This document shows, piece by piece, positions 29,821 through 63,200 of a stretch of DNA of 64,000 nt. This stretch comes from Rostratula benghalensis (Eukaryota; Chordata; Aves; Charadriiformes; Rostratulidae). The position numbers were made by a program, and so were the translations under genes. A model generated the notes under the pieces. It was not told where the DNA came from. It was given only the letters and a program-made list of their open reading frames with translations, and searched no databases. Within the stretch, counting starts at the first letter, position 1. The number at the start of each line of letters is the position of its first letter. The stretch lies in contig VXAI01000038.1 of the NCBI GenBank assembly GCA_013399305.1, positions 4,461,682 through 4,525,681 on the forward strand. Direction: 5' to 3'.

Positions 29821-32800
29821 CATCCCACAGTATGTAAAGCCTGAAAATGGGAAACACTGTAACAATTTTAGTTTCAAAACAAAATAAAGAATTCAGTGCA
29901 CTTACAAATACATCCAAGTGTGCCAGCTTGCAGCCGGTCAGGAAAAGGAAGTTGCAAACACGGTATCTTTGTGCAAACAACAGTTATTACTGACTCAGGA
30001 CTACTTAAATTGTCCCCTCTAAGCTCTTCAGAATTAAATAACAGGGAGTACAGAAGCAATCCCACAAGCTGAGTAAAAGGTATAAACTCCTGAAATAGGA
30101 GAATGAGAACCGCTGGAGCTAGGTCGTCACACAGTTAAAATTGTGCTAGTGCCAGTAAGGCAGCCAACAACTTCCTGGAGTCATTAGCCAGCCCCTCAGT
30201 ATTTTCTCACAGTGATTAAAATGATTGTCTAGACAAAACAAAGATCCTGAATTTCCTAAATCAGTGCAGCAGTTCATGTTTCTGTTAAAAATAATTTTAA
30301 TTTTAAAATGTTAAAAGTAATTTCCAGATGGGAGTCCTTAATTTTTGTTAGGCTGCAGGTGAAACTTCCTTGTGTGCTTTTGACTCCCACCAGTGTCTGT
30401 TACACCTGCAACAAAGTTGGCATGGATTTCATCTGATGAGGCATCTCTTTCCCACTTACATTCTTAAACAGGATTATGGAGATGAAGGGTAGATGCCTAT
30501 GAAATATGAGACAGGAATCCTGTGACTGTGTTGAAAGTGATAAAATAAAAGTATTACTACCTCTGGATATGCTGACAACACTTTGCCACTGGGAGAAGGT
30601 TCTAGGGAGTTTGCTACAGCAGTTCAGTAGAATCAGCTGGTATAACGCACCCTGTTATTTAACTAGCCATCAAGACTTGCTTCCAGGAATTTTCCTGGTG
30701 CTGGAGGCTTGCATATTTACCTTGATGGGTAGCTTCACCTCTCTGTCTATTCAGCTTTTGACCTTGAAAATTCCCTGAGATCTCAGTCCTGCATTTCTAG
30801 ATCCTGTCCAGAAATTGCTTGTTATTAGTCTGGTTCTACTTCCATGGTCATGCTCAATTAAAGAAGTTGCAGTATCATAACTAACCAGCTAAAGGACATA
30901 AGCAATAGTTTCTATTTCCTTTTATCATGGATCTTATTCTTTATAAATATTACCTCAAATTTAAGGAGATGAATGAAAATCAGAATTCTTTTTTTTTTTT
31001 TCTATTAAAGAATTATGAAAACATGATGAGATTGCAGCTCACTTTGATGGGATTTCTTAATGTTATTTTGGGTCAATTTCAAGTGCTGCAAATCAGTGCA
31101 GGTCCTAACATTTCAGTGAAACCATGCCAAGTTTTACCGGCTCAGAATCAGGCTTATTTTAGCAATGCATATTCTATTTTAAAAAAATAATCCCATTATT
31201 GCTATTTTATATCTTGTAAACATTCAAATTTTTATAACAGAATTAGAACAAATACACATTCTTTTCTTTGACAATTGAACAAAATGATTTAACAAAAACT
31301 TTTATAGTAGAATCCATGTAAGAAATATTAAGAAAGTATTGTTAGAACCTTGTGCAGTTTCTATCTTTGTGATGTGTCCAGAGTTTGTTTCCAGATGATG
31401 TCCAATATAAATATTCCCTGTTTGAAAATTGAGAGCACCTGTGGATAGATAAATACCCTACACAACCTTCACTCATTTCTTTCAAAACTTGAGCTGTTCT
31501 CAGTTGGACTGATGGTCATTTCGAAGATGCATTGCAGTAGGTTCAAAAAACTGGAAGAAAAGTTTAGAGAGAAGTTTAAGGTAGAGGTTGTTGACAGTGA
31601 CGATAACGAGCAAACCCACCCGATCTCTATCAGTCTCAGCAGACTTAAAACTACATTACAAGGGAGAATGCTCTTGGAATTTAACGTTCATTACCTGCAT
31701 CATCAAAGCTCAATTGTAAGCATGTATGGCAGTGGCCCTTTTCCCCTGAACGTTATTTTTCCAGTATTTTAACTGAAATGTGATGTAACAGTGTGCACTG
31801 CAAGCTTTATTAATATTACCATACTGAAGTGAAATGCTTTTCAGGTTCTTGTTTCTTTTTCTGTTCTTGTTTCACAGGTCACATGACCCATGCATCATTA
31901 GCATCTCATCTTCTCCTTCAACCTGTTCCATTACTAATTTTTTTGTTTTGGCTGTCATACTGTTCTCTGCATCCAGGTATTAGTCAGGACTCAGCACATT
32001 TAGCATATTCAGTGACTGTGTACCTTCCTCTGCTCCCAGAAACACAAAATGGCCTCTGCTTGATTTCTTGCAGTTATCATCAAAACGTCAACATAATATC
32101 CTTCTTAAGATTGATTCACTCTATCATTCCATCTTTCATTACATCAAAAACTGTAATCTAATGTTGCATATACAAATTGAGATGGTTTACTTGAGAAATA
32201 TGTGTAAGAAGATGTGAGAACATTCTATGCATTGTGAATGATATGGCAAAGTTAGACTATGTACTTCTATTTTCTCATTAAAAGGGCACTCTGCATTCTA
32301 AATAAGGCAAATTTTAAATTAAACAAATCATACAATTCACCTGCCAAAGTCACTGTCATAAATTAGTATTTGGCTAAAGATTTAAAGATGTAGCAAGGTT
32401 TAAAACCAAAAACAAAGCCAAAAGATTCTGTATGACTTCTCATTTGTCAGATAGGCTTGTTCTCCTTTTGAAGAATTTTCTATTTGCTTATTTAGAAAAA
32501 TGTGTATTGTTTGTTACTGTTTAGAGCTTTTTGAGGATGGTGGGTATTATTGTACTCTGCAGGAGAGCACGCACCATATAAACACACCTGTTCCCTTTCA
32601 CATGTGTAAATCATGGCAATGTCATGTTTTCAAACCTTCCATCTAAATTAATTACAAACTGACCTTAAGGAGTGAGGGAGTAAGGCCTCTTAGAGTCATT
32701 TTAATGCTTCATTTTTTTCATATTATAAATGGCACAGTGCTACTGCTATAGTTAAGCATTTACCAGCGTTACAGTTATAAAACCTTTTGAGAGAAACGGG

Positions 32801-35089
32801 GGCTTATCCTACAAGTATCAGCATTTTCTGTGGTCTAAAAACTGGCATCTGGTATTTCAACTGGGGATTCTTTCAGAGACATATTTTCAGGTAACTCCTT
32901 TTTTTTCTACTTTCATGCTGTCATTTCATTAGATTAGGTTCTAACAACACACTGTCTAGCAAAATGCAAGCAGAGAAATATATTTGCTTCACTTCTGTAC
33001 TTCTACCAATAGAACTGTTGTCCTACAACACTGTTGCTACTCCACAATGCAAAGCTGTTTACATGGAAATTATCTTTTGTGTACCAAGCTGCATGGTGGA
33101 TGACTGGTACTGAATGTTTTCCCACTTGTTCCAAGGGAGAATAGAACCATTTATTTAAACATTAAGGCTAGAAGATAACTTTATTAAAAAGCTATACGTA
33201 CAGATACATTCAGTTGAAGCGCTTAATTTCAACCTAGATTTTTTTTTTCTATTCAGAGAAGCTGCCATTTTGCTTTAAAATGTACCGAAAAAAATTTTTA
33301 CAAGGAAAGTTTGTTGCTAAACTTTCTAGTTTCCTGAGCTGAACTTGATTGAATATAAGGAATTACAATTACAGAGTTCAGTCTAGGATACTCTTGCTAT
33401 CTGCCCAATCCTGGCTGCTCTGAAAAAGAATATTCCAAAGCTTAAAGGCATACATTTTATTGGAAACACCTTCTTCATTATACAAACTTCCAAATCCTAA
33501 AATTTTTATGTAATTAACATACTCTTATAGTTTACATGTACAGTAAGAGAAAGGGTGATTGACCTGCAGTCTTCCAAACAGAAAAGGATTCAATGGAGGG
33601 AGAAGAAAAGGGTACTTCAAGGAGCACTTTGAGAAGGGCTCCCAGGGTTCTTATAAATATTATTAGATACAATACACAATGAGGACTTCTTCATTTCTGT
33701 AACATATGGCCTATTACTTGAGCCATAAGAAAGCTGCAGAGTAATGCACAGAAATATTACCAAAGAGCTTAGGAATGCTGTTAGAATGATATTCTGCACT
33801 CCGAACTACAGTAATAAAACTCCTAGAAAAGTGCCCTACAAGAACTTACGCACAGGAACTGTAGCTATTTCAATGAACTGATTAGATAGTTTTCTTCCTT
33901 TCTGCTTTTTAAAGAAAACCCAAATGCACTCAAAGAAGTAACTCAAAAAAGAAAAGGCAGTGTACTGAACTACGGCATCGAGTTCATTTTCTAAATGAAA
34001 TTAAATTTCTTAACTAAGTAACGCAGTACCAATACTTAACCTTTTGGGCTTGAGCCTGTGATAGAGTTGAACTTGTCTTGAAGCGTGCCATGCCTTGCTC
34101 ACCTAACTTTTGTATCTTCTCTGCTGCAGTGGAAAGGCTTACGAAATTTTACTGTATTTTTAAAGCAGAACCAATCCTGGTTTTGCTTGAAAGTAACTGG
34201 TGAAGTGATACAACAAACTGAATTAGAAACCTGGTAGTATATCACAATCATTATTAGTTGCTACTGAGTACACAAACAGGAAAATGTAATTTATTAAGAG
34301 CTTGATTAACTTTTTAAATCTTGCTGGTGGATTTCTGCCATTCAATAAGGCTACTGCAGAACATAATTTCCAAGTTTGTAAGCAGGTTTGTGAGCTTGCA
34401 AAAGTGGTATTTTAAAAATATTCAGTCAGCACTACGTCCTAGGTTTCAGAGTATTTTAAAATCTTAGTTCTAATATAACTACTAATATACAAGGCTCAGT
34501 GTAAATATTTCTTAACTATTGAAGGAAGTAGTAGATCCAAAATGCCAGTAGTTGAGTATCACTGGAGTTATGGCAAGCTACACAAACTGAGGAACTGGCC
34601 TCTAAACAGAAGCTCTAATGATTATACATGAGCTTTTTTGATACTTCCCGTCTCTGATTGAGATAAGTAATTTGCACACATAGTCAATATTTTAATAGCA
34701 GGATCAGTAACTCTGGCACAATTGCTAAATTTAGCATTGGGCAGATTTTGAGTGGCCAGGAGTTAGCAGCTGTGACCTCTTGAGAGAGACATCTGCAGAA
34801 ACATTTGTAAGAGATAGTGCCTCCTATCTTCCTGCCCTCCTGATCTCATGTAAACTGCTTGGCAGAACGCTCCATCTTTGAGAGTGCATTTTCCAGATTG
34901 TACCAGTTGCAAAAATCAGCAAAATAGAGGAAAGTAGCCTCTGCTTGAAGCAGAAGCAAGATACCAACAATCAGCTTCATACTGGAACATCTCTTGGCTG
35001 TCCATGAGATTTCCCTTGGCTTGCTCTACCTCTAATCTAGGAAATAGAGGTACAATGTGCTCACCAGTCATACCAGATTGCCAGTCTCT
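29438..35089. other. Non-coding region downstream of GABRA6, proximal part
   Basis: AT-rich sequence without recognisable coding exons, apart from one weak exon-like open frame at 31503-31715 discussed under findings. No RNA genes and no interspersed repeat that I can name. Confidence 0.55.
29796..29820. repeat. (AAAAC)5 microsatellite
   Basis: Five perfect AAAAC units in the downstream non-coding region. Confidence 0.95.
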
Positions 35090-36000
35090 GTTTTTATTGA
35101 TGTAGGGACTTTGTGCATTCAGTACTATCTAAATGCCATCATTATCTCTCTAGTTGTCCTAAATAAAGCTAAATATACCTATCATGTTGACTGCAATGTA
35201 CAGTCAGATTCAGAAACTCTATGGCAACAAGGCAGATGAATAGAATTTTTTTTACCAGGGAAACGGACACCATTAGCTGTATTTAGGCAAAAGGAAAAAA
35301 TGAGAGGATTGAAGCATTGAAGACTTAAAATTTAATGACTGATGGAAAACTAGAAGCTAATCACTGGCTGATTATTGTAGACATGCTCAATTTGCAGGGC
35401 ACACATCTCTTCTAGACCTCAAGGATATCTAAAGACACAACCACTTTCTGACCGACTAAAACAAACTTAAGGAATTCAGCAGCTTTATCTGCATAAAACC
35501 ATTTAGCTATATGATGAAACAGGAAAAATCAGAGTTAAAATATGTAAAACAGGGACTCTTGATTCACAAACTGCATACTGCAGTTGTCAACTCTTCACGC
35601 TATCAATAAGTGTTTAGAATTAATACTTTTTTGGGAGACTGTTACCTTATTACCTCATTGAGCAAACTTCAGGAGATAGTCAAGTTCTTATCTCCTTCAC
35701 TGCATTGCTTCAACAGATAATGCTACCATTCCTTACTGTAGATAGGAAGATTAAGAAATGGAAGATTTAAGGTGAGTTTGTTTGCTGAGAATGGCATCAT
35801 ACGTTGTCCAACACATTGTGTTCTGCTCAATGCAACATGGGAAAGAGATCTGCAGATAGACTTGCTGCATCGTACTGAGTGCCACTACTACAGAAAGCCA
35901 CAGCTTATTTTTTTAGAGAAGGCTATGATCAGTCATTTTCTTCAGAAAGGAGTGATTAACTGGAGATGCAAGAGTAGATAAACAATTAAAATAACAATGG
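35090..36000 (-). other. GABRA6: Putative GABRA6 3' UTR with candidate poly(A) signals
   Basis: No coding sequence follows the stop at 36001. On the minus strand an ATTAAA lies at 35336-35331 (about 0.67 kb downstream) and an AATAAA at 35098-35093 (about 0.9 kb). Another AATAAA-type motif occurs near 34290. The true cleavage site cannot be chosen from sequence, so this extent is an inference. Confidence 0.35.
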
Positions 36001-53972
<17,972 letters not shown>

Positions 53973-54270
53973 GCCTCAGGTATGTGCGAGGACGCTCAGG
54001 TGCCCTCAGACCCGTCAACTGGAGCGAGTGCCGGTGCTCATCCTTCCGTTCTCTCTCGGCCCGGGGCCCTGCCGGGTGAGGATATGGGAAGTCTGGCGGG
54101 CTCACCCCTTTCCCGTGGTCCTCGGCCGCCCTCTGCCCCGGGTGGAGAGGCGGACGGCGTCTGTGGCCGTGCGTGTCCTTCGGAATCGCCACCGCCGTTC
54201 AACCTCATCTGACTGTTCCAGGGGGGAATTAGGGTTTGAAGGGACGGTGCGCGGTCGGAGAGCAGTGACA

Positions 54271-57200
54271 ATAATCGAATAAGGCATTAGGGGAGATTAA
54301 AAGGAAGAAATCCACTGCTAGTTTTGGCATGGAATTAGCAGGGACCCGTTAGGAAATCTGGAAAAGCGCTGGCATCTTGCTGATAGAGATTATGTTAGAA
54401 ATGGCCTCAGCTTTTATTATGTTTATGGTTCACAGAGAGGTTATTATGCAGCTTCTGCATCATTAGAACTTCAGGGGAAAAAAACCCCAACCAAACACAA
54501 CCCCACCACCCTGCAGTTCCCAATTTACTGGGGGTTTTGCCCGTTCTCAACAGATTTCCTCATGGTAACTCCTTCAAAGCTGTGCAGAAGGTATGGATAT
54601 CTAAACATATTAATACATGAACATCAAACAATAAAAGTTGAATCTGGTTCAGGTTTTTGGATTTTCTGATACATTTTTTTTTAATACTAAAAGCTGTTTT
54701 GGAGGGTTACATACACAGATTTCACTTGGACTTTAAACCAGGGCATTACTAGGGCTTTTGTTAGAATTGGAGCTCCTTAATTTTAAACCACTGGGCTTGT
54801 ATATCATTAGTAATTTTCTCCTGATAAGACTGAATCATTACTGCCCACTCCTTCAGTAAGTGTGTTAATGCAGTCAGCTTTTAAGGAAACTAATTTCAGG
54901 CTGCTTCAGCCTTTTCTGTGACTTTATTATTTGCAAAGCCAATGAATGATGTAGCACCTGTGTCACAGGTATACTGTAAGCAATGGTAATACAGAGGAAC
55001 TAATAAGTGGACCAAAGCAAGTTAATTGTTTTAATAAAATTTTATTGCATAAACCACAGTTGCATTGCCAATTTCTAAGTGTATATAATTATCATGCAAC
55101 GGAAAGTAACTATTTGCATGAAACTAAGAGAACTGTGTATTTATTCAGTAGTAAGACTAGATGAAGTCCAATACTGGGGTTTTGTGTCCAAGTTTTGTGT
55201 TTAAGAGGCACAGTAACACTACAAAACTAAGAGAATATTAAAATGTGATTAAAATTATAGGATATCTTCTGTCACTGAAAACATTTCCCCATTGTTGTGG
55301 GCAGAAGTGTCACATAATCCACATAACTGGGCTGGTTGCACACAGCCAGAGCTCTGGCTCTGCCATTAAGCAGTTATGAACTCAAATTCCTCAGAGTATT
55401 CTGTGAATACACCAAAGATGTGATCTCTGTGAATGCATCATGAGCTAGTGTAGCTCAGTATTTTTGTTGGTACTCGGAACCATTTATCTACATTAATTTA
55501 TTGACAGACAATAGCACTGCAGCTGTGAAAAATCAAAGGCTTGTAGGAAATACTAGGTAGAAAGGAAAAAGTAGAAAAGGGAAATCAACAAAGCTGAACC
55601 TTCTGTGGCTTATGTTCTTCTGCCTGGTCCTGATTTAAAACCTACCAGTTTGAAATAGTACCCCATTTTTCAAATATGTTTGATCTTACTGACATGTTGG
55701 AGGCTTTTGTGTACATTGGTCTTCTCAGATGTTTAAAACTGTATTTAGCATATAAACACCACTAATACTTATTTTTGCAAGTGTGCTTCCATTAGTATTC
55801 CATACGTAAACACATTTTAAAGTTTGGGTTTTTTCCTTCTCTGGCTTCTTTGGATCACTTCGTTCACTGCTATGTGATCTATGTTCGATGGCTTACCTTA
55901 TGACTCCTCTTGAAATAATGTCCTTTTCCTTCTTAAATGGAAGCAAAAAGAAGTCATGGCAAATTATTAGGAAGAGTCTTATAACTTCATTCACAAAATG
56001 TGCAAAAGGAGCAAACTTTTTAAAATTAAGCATGTGCCTTGTCCAGTCAGCATCCCCAACTTAATTGTACACATCCAATTTGTTTTCTTTTAAAAGGTTT
56101 GTTTTAGCAACTTCTTTTAATAAGCATCTCCTGGGCATTAAAAGCTCAGTGCTACAATGGGCCACCAACTACTCTTTATTTCCTTTAGTTTACTTTGCTT
56201 TGTTGTGAATTAAACAAGAACACATTGTCTGTTAATCATATAATTTCAAACTGCTTTTGTTCACTAGCACCCTGTTCCAAATTAGACTCCTGTTGTGTAA
56301 AAAGGCAAACAGTCTGTCTCATTCACTAAGAGTAGACTAGGATGGGAGTCAGAGAATATGGTTTTCCCCTGTGAATTGAGGGAGATTATTACATTTACTT
56401 TTTGGACCATGTTGGACTTATAGTGCAGCAGCTGTTCTGGGACACCTGTGATGGTCTTATAGAAAAGCATCTATGTAAGTGCAGGATTTAAGAAATTTGG
56501 GGATAGACATATGTCCATCCATGGAAGCCTACATTGTAACTTATCTAGACGGAAAAAAATAAGTGCTTTGTGGAGAAAACAAAGAACAGGACCACTGTAC
56601 GAATTTAAGTGGTTTAGGAGTTCACTGTGCTCTGTTTATCCTTTTCGCTTAAGATAAGGCCAGCTAAAGGGATGATTTGGACGGAGAAGCAGTTCAGTAT
56701 TTGCCTTCAAACTAAAAATAGAGATCATGAAATTTGTCCTCAAACAGGACCCTTGTGTTGAATCCCAGTCAACAGTTAAAGGAGGTCTAGCAGCACCTGT
56801 TCATTCATCCAAGCTTAATCTTGCTACATCAAGGAACATAGCGCACACATCTTGACGACAGCTCGCCCTGCTGAAAAAGCTCATTTACAAGAGTAACAAA
56901 GTAAATTAACTTGGGATTCCATGCTACACAGCTATTCCTTTTTCAGTGCAGCACTGAGCTTTGCTCTGCGGTTATACTACTGTTGAAATTAATTAAAGAA
57001 TGCTGTAAATAAAACAGTGCAAGCTGGGACCTGAATGTAAGTCCAAGTATAGTGAATTAATGAGAGTTTAGACAAAATCCATCTTAGTGTAATATGTGTA
57101 TTGAAAAAGGTAGAGGAAAACATACATGTGCATTAGCTTGAACACTTTCTGAAGTCCCTTAGTTATCTATTATTATAGCACTTCTGAGTCTAGCCTAGCA

Positions 57201-60200
57201 CTTCTTGAGCGGCAGTGTGGATCTCTGATGGCATGATCGTTATCATGGCAAGGCAGATAACTTGGGCAAGTGGACCGCAGTGTTTGAATGAGTCATGTTG
57301 TTTCAGTCCGGGATTTCCCTGCAGGAAAATGACAATAATATTCTTTGTATGGAATTTGCAGAGAAGAATCAGAGACAGGCAAAAAAAATCTCAAAGTCAT
57401 TCAAAATATTCTAGTCTGCCTTCTAAAATGCTAAAAGCAGCCTTTGCATAGTAAAGGAAGTAGAAAGGACTTCATTGTCTGTCACAGAGCTAAATGGTTT
57501 CATGAGCTGAAGTAGGCTTTGCACATATTTTTAAATCTAATTTATCTTGAACTTTCAGCTAACATTTTCATTTTGTGGATTTGGAATTTTCAGGAGTGAA
57601 ACAGATACATTCCCTTTCTCAGCAGCTTTGAAATTCTTTGAACCATGAAGTTGTGTACTCTTGTATTTGTTTTCTGATTATGAAGAGAAATGTTCCCACT
57701 GTCAAACACACCATTATTTTTTTTATCGGAGAAGATCAAACTACTAAAAGATCAAACTATCAGAGAAGATCAAGCTGTTTTAATGAGACTGTGGTTATCA
57801 GGCCAGTTTGAGAACAAAGATAGCTGAGAAAATTATTTAGAAACCATAATTTTATAAGTAAACTGATCAAGCTATATAAAGGAATAATTATCATGGAGAC
57901 AAAAGAAGTTTATTGGGAGAATAATAAAAGTGTTTACCTTATAAAAGGCTTGTCAGCAGCATATGCTTTGGGCATTTAAGCAAACAAACAATTTGGAAAT
58001 GTGTTGAGAAAGTGGCATGAACTGGACAACAGCTTGGAAGAAGTGAATGGCAAATGGAAAAGTGTGGTGTCAAGATTACACTTTCCAGCTGCTAATTTTA
58101 TCACCTGGTAGGATGTCATTGCCACCATGCTGAAAGATGATATTTCTGATTCATTTGGGAATACTGTTACTAAATATTAACTGAGTTTTGCAATGGTTGA
58201 AAACTTCTTGAGAAATGTGTTTGTTTTCTTCTTGAAACTGAGGCATTTTGAAATGAAGAGATATTCTGATGGAAGTTTCTGTGGTACCTAGCAAGTTAAA
58301 ATAAGACAAATTTGTTGTAAAGACTGCAAGACTGTAGTTAAGTCTCTGGTATTTGCAGTTAATCTGATACATGCTAACTGTATGCCGTGACACAGATATA
58401 TTTCTTTTTCCTCAGCATCTACATACTAAATAAGAGGAAATAAGCTTTTATGATGTTGATGCGATTACTAAATTAATAGAAGGAAAGTAGTGAAACTTTT
58501 TCTTTAAAAAATGCCTTTGTTGAAAAAATTTGGTTTTCGAGTTTTGGTCAACTTTTTTGGCTTGGTTTTTTTACTCCCTCTGATTGTTTCCCAGTGAAAA
58601 AAAATATTTTGTAGATTATATACAGCAGAGATATAGGTAAAAGAGTTTTATCTTGGTACAATTCTGTGTAAATAAGATGCATGCCACATTGCTATTCCTT
58701 TGTGGTCATCTCTTTGTCACAGGACAGTGTTTATTCTGTTTGAGCTTTCGATATATTTCCTCTGCCTTAAAAAATCTTCAGGGAGAACATATTCACATAT
58801 TCCTTCATATGGTGTTCACCCCATCCTGCCACTGATAATCTTGAGTATGGATGAGTCATCTGGTCACAGATTGTCTTATTGGTACCTTGCAACCCGGGGA
58901 GCTGGCACAGGCCAGAGCAGCTCTCAGAACAGGAGGAGCACACTATGGTAAAAGGTGCCTTTGTCCTGCTCATTCTTGTCTTGTACAAAGCTTGATCACA
59001 GTGAAAAATTGTTTTCTAATTGATACAAACCTGCAAACACATATACAAAAATGCATTCTTGTTTTTTACATATCAGATGCTTAGATACTTGAACCTGTAT
59101 GCATAGGAGATTGAACTTGAATTTGCTTTTAAGTCCAGGAAAATCAAAGGTTCAAACAAACAGAAACCATAACATTCCAACTCTCAGGCTGATTCTTAGA
59201 CATTGTTCAGTGTACAGTCTAGCATACTTCAGTAAAAGAAGAAAGCTTGCTTTTGGTAGATCTACTTGACAGCAAATTAAACAAATTCTTCATTAAGTGT
59301 TTTTGAAGGATATGGGACAGACTACTGTTTAGTTAGTATGTGTTCCACCTACAGTGTAGGTATATAAATGACATTTCAAAGTACAGATGGAACTGGCTGT
59401 GTAATTAATATATCGATATTAACATTGTGTGGTTTCTTGTTTTTCTTGGTGATTTCTATCAGTCATAGTAATGATTGAGGCTTTCTGGGAAATATGAAGC
59501 ATCCATGAATCTTTCTGTGAATGCCGATGGCTCTCTCTGGATGCCTCATACACATACCATCCATAAATAACCTAAACCAAACTGAAGGCCATAGGTTCCT
59601 TCCCTGTTGTACAGAGGGAAATACTGCAAAACAGACATGGTAGGAACCACATAGGAGTAAGTAGTGTAACTCTGCCTTGCCTCAGTCCTTGAAAGACCTT
59701 TTCTCTTGTTGGCATTTTTGCCATCTGCCATACCTGCCGCCTTTCACTATCAAATGACAAGAGGGCTCTTAGTTAATAACAGCAGCTCTTTCCTATTCTG
59801 AGCTGCTAAGGGAAAGGAGTCGGGGAGTGATATCAATACTATTTAACAGCCTATGTTGTCCTGTGGTTTTGTGTGTTTTGGTCACCTTTTTTTAAGCACC
59901 ATCACCAACAACAGAGCTGATGGCTAAGTGACCATTCTGTAACTGAATGAGGGAAAGAATGCTTTACTTTTTGAAACCTGTCTGGTTCTCCAGATGATCT
60001 TATCTATGTAGTCAGTTTTCTGAATTTTCTTATGCTATTTCAGTAGTGTGTGTTTGAAAGCCAGACCTGTTTTAAAAGAGGATGTTCTCTCCTACTTCAG
60101 AGATATACCATACAGAAAGCAAAAATCAGATTCACTAGGTTACGCTAACTGTACTTGGTTTTAATTGTCCATTATTATTTCAGTATCAGTGATCTTTACA

Positions 60201-63200
60201 GAGCTATTCACAACTAATGAATGAGGCTTAACATTAATTTATCAGGAAGAAATAGTATCTCTTGTCTCAGGACAGGTGATTATAGTAGAGGACAAGCAGG
60301 TTCTACTTGAATCTTGCATAGACTTTGCCATCCTGACTGCACTGGAAAGTGTACTAGTCCTAATCTAGAAGCAACAAGTTCTCTGTATGTGACTGTCAAC
60401 CCAGCAACACATTGGCCGTGTGATTTTTTGGGTATTTTTCCAGCATAGGTGTAAGGTGAGCTCCAGGTGAGAAGGAAACTCTTCTCCAGCAGCAGCATCT
60501 GGGGTAGGAGACCCTGGCAATTGCAAGTTCACTGCACTTGAATTGGTGTGAAGCTTAGTAAACTTAACAGTGTTAACTAGTAGTAATCCCCGTGACTATG
60601 TAATAGTAATGATGGTAATGATTCTTTCTTTACAGGAACTGTTTAACAAGAGAGACATGTTTTCTAGCCTGGAATTCTTCTCCAGATTTCAAGAATCAGT
60701 GAACACAGATTCATAAGTCTCAAGATTTCTGCTTTTTTGGAGGTCAGTCCTTTTCTACATTGTTTAGAGAGAATGCAAAATCAAAATGCACAGTGAAAAA
60801 AGCCTGGTAAATCTCTGCTGGCCTTTTATTAGTTGTGTGGTAGTAGATTAATGGATTTCTGTTCAGTCATGTAGATGGTAGGATATAAAGGATTTACAGA
60901 CATAGCATAGTCATATTCAATATCGTTGTGTTTTATATAAAGCTGCCTGGATGAAAATATGCTATACAAGAGGCAAAAGTTGGACAAGCGATTCAAGAGA
61001 TTGTAGTATGCTTGTTAATATTCTCTCCTTGAGCACAATTCCTTAGAAGTACACATTTAGAAATCAACTTAAAGGAGCAAACCCACTTTTCAGATGAGTA
61101 TTCAATAAGTCTTTACTAATATCTCATGATGGTTATTTTATTGTAGAGATTTAGGGTTAAATTTAATTGAATTTGTTTTCACATCATTTTTTGATAAAAG
61201 CAACTTTCTTATAAACTTTATCCTTGGTTATGGATGTTTCTATACCTGATTTTTCTTTCCCAAAGTATGTGTCAAAACTTTCAACTCATTTTAGACCTGA
61301 AGGAAGGTGAAATAATTAACGTTTTATTTATTCATGGCAGGGAGGGAGCATGCATAATGCGTGTTTCTTTGCTTTTCTATAAAAGTGAAATGCAACGAAA
61401 AGGGAAGAGAGAGAACGCTTGTTTGCCTCTTACTCAGAGTCACTTAAACCACTGTGTTGTCTTGATGACTTCTCATGGGGTCTAGAAAATCTGTATTTTT
61501 TTCTTGGAATCCTACAGTTCACTGAGTTTTGGGCTGTAAGTTAGCTAACAAAGGAATGTAGAAGTGTTTACATGTTGCAGCAGCTCTGAATAACTTGAAT
61601 ATATGTTAGATCCAGAATGTCTTAAATATATGTTTTATTACACTAAACATATTGATATTTCACTCTGGAGTAACTGTGGAATCCATTGATAGCCAGTATT
61701 ATTCCCTCTAGCTCATACTCCTTGACTGTGATCAGAGATTGGATTTATGTCACTTCCCTGTAGATACCCAAGTACTTCAGTAAAATTAATTCATCTATAT
61801 TTGTCTCTGGTTTATATATTCTCTCAGAAACAGTTACATAATAGAAATACATCATTTAAATGCATGAGTTTTAAAGTCATGCACTTGTATTTTTGTACAC
61901 TTAAGAACGTGGTATTAGCTGCACTCAAACAGAAAGCACGCAACTAATTGGGAGTCACAAGTTAAATTATTTTTTAAATAGTGCATACTATAGAGCATAA
62001 TTTATAAGAAATCTTTTAAAATAAGTATATGAAATGTTAACTGTTGATTGTCTCATTTTGTGTTGCAAGTAATTTTCATGTAATTATCCTCCTTTCCCAC
62101 CCGCTCCCAGGTGGTGGGACACACACATAAGACTTCCTCAAATTATTACTTGTAGATTATTTGGTAATCCTTAAATGTTTCTCCTTATTTTCCTTTGTTT
62201 CACAACATTGAAATTTCTTTTATCTCCCATGTTGGAGATTATTTTGTATGCTTGCATAAAACACTCCTTCTGACATATGAGTCTTTCCCTTTTGTTGGCT
62301 GCTTAGATAGAGATAAGCTGGTTAAATGTTCCTTAATTAGGTTAATTCTTAACAGTGGCTTCAAATTATTAGGAAAGATTATATGGCTGCATTATAAAAC
62401 CAGTAAGATGTATGTTTAATGCCCTGTATTAGTAAAAAGAATAAGAAAAATGTTTTATTTTTAATTTTCCAGATGTATTAAGAACAATACAAATGACAGT
62501 CATCACAAATTTTAATCCATGGAGCTTTTTTGTCTCTCTAAACCTTTGTATTCAGCTAACCTGCATATTAATCTTGATAGTATTGAAATGTACTTCTTAT
62601 TTTACAGCAATCTTATATTAGAGCATCACCAAAGTTAGATTACTGTGAAAGATTAACCTTCCAAACATCTTGAAAAATGTAGCCTGTGTTTGTAAATCTC
62701 TTTCTGAGGTATTATATACTTAAATATTTTGCTTATGTGTTTGCACACATTTCAGACTATCAAATGCACTAAACTATTAATTGCTCATACTGCAAATATC
62801 TGCAAGCCCTTTCTTATGTTGCAGTTAGATTACTATATGTTTACATTCAAGGTACAGTATTAATTTCTTTTCTAACAAATGTTGTTAAACATCATAGAGA
62901 AGATAAAGCTTTTAGTTACTTTGCTGTATACTTCTGTAATGATTGTCCTTAAGTGCCTTACTATAAACAGGAGCTAACTATCTCAGTGAATTGATATACA
63001 TATTTGAAGGTTTCAAATGAAGACTAAAATAATAAATCTTTAGAAGACAAATTTATATCTATTTTTGCACTCTAGCATAAAAAGAAAGCATTATTTACAT
63101 GTAAATATTTAAAGAAACAACCAGAAAAACAGTGTGAGCTGTGGAGAAAAAAACAACCCAAACAGCACAGCATAGAAGAAACATGTAAAGCATGTACATT

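Noticed and set aside
1..35000. Search for GABRA1 exons on the downstream side
   Set aside because: No segment with the conserved alpha-subunit exon motifs was found, so the gene must begin outside the window.
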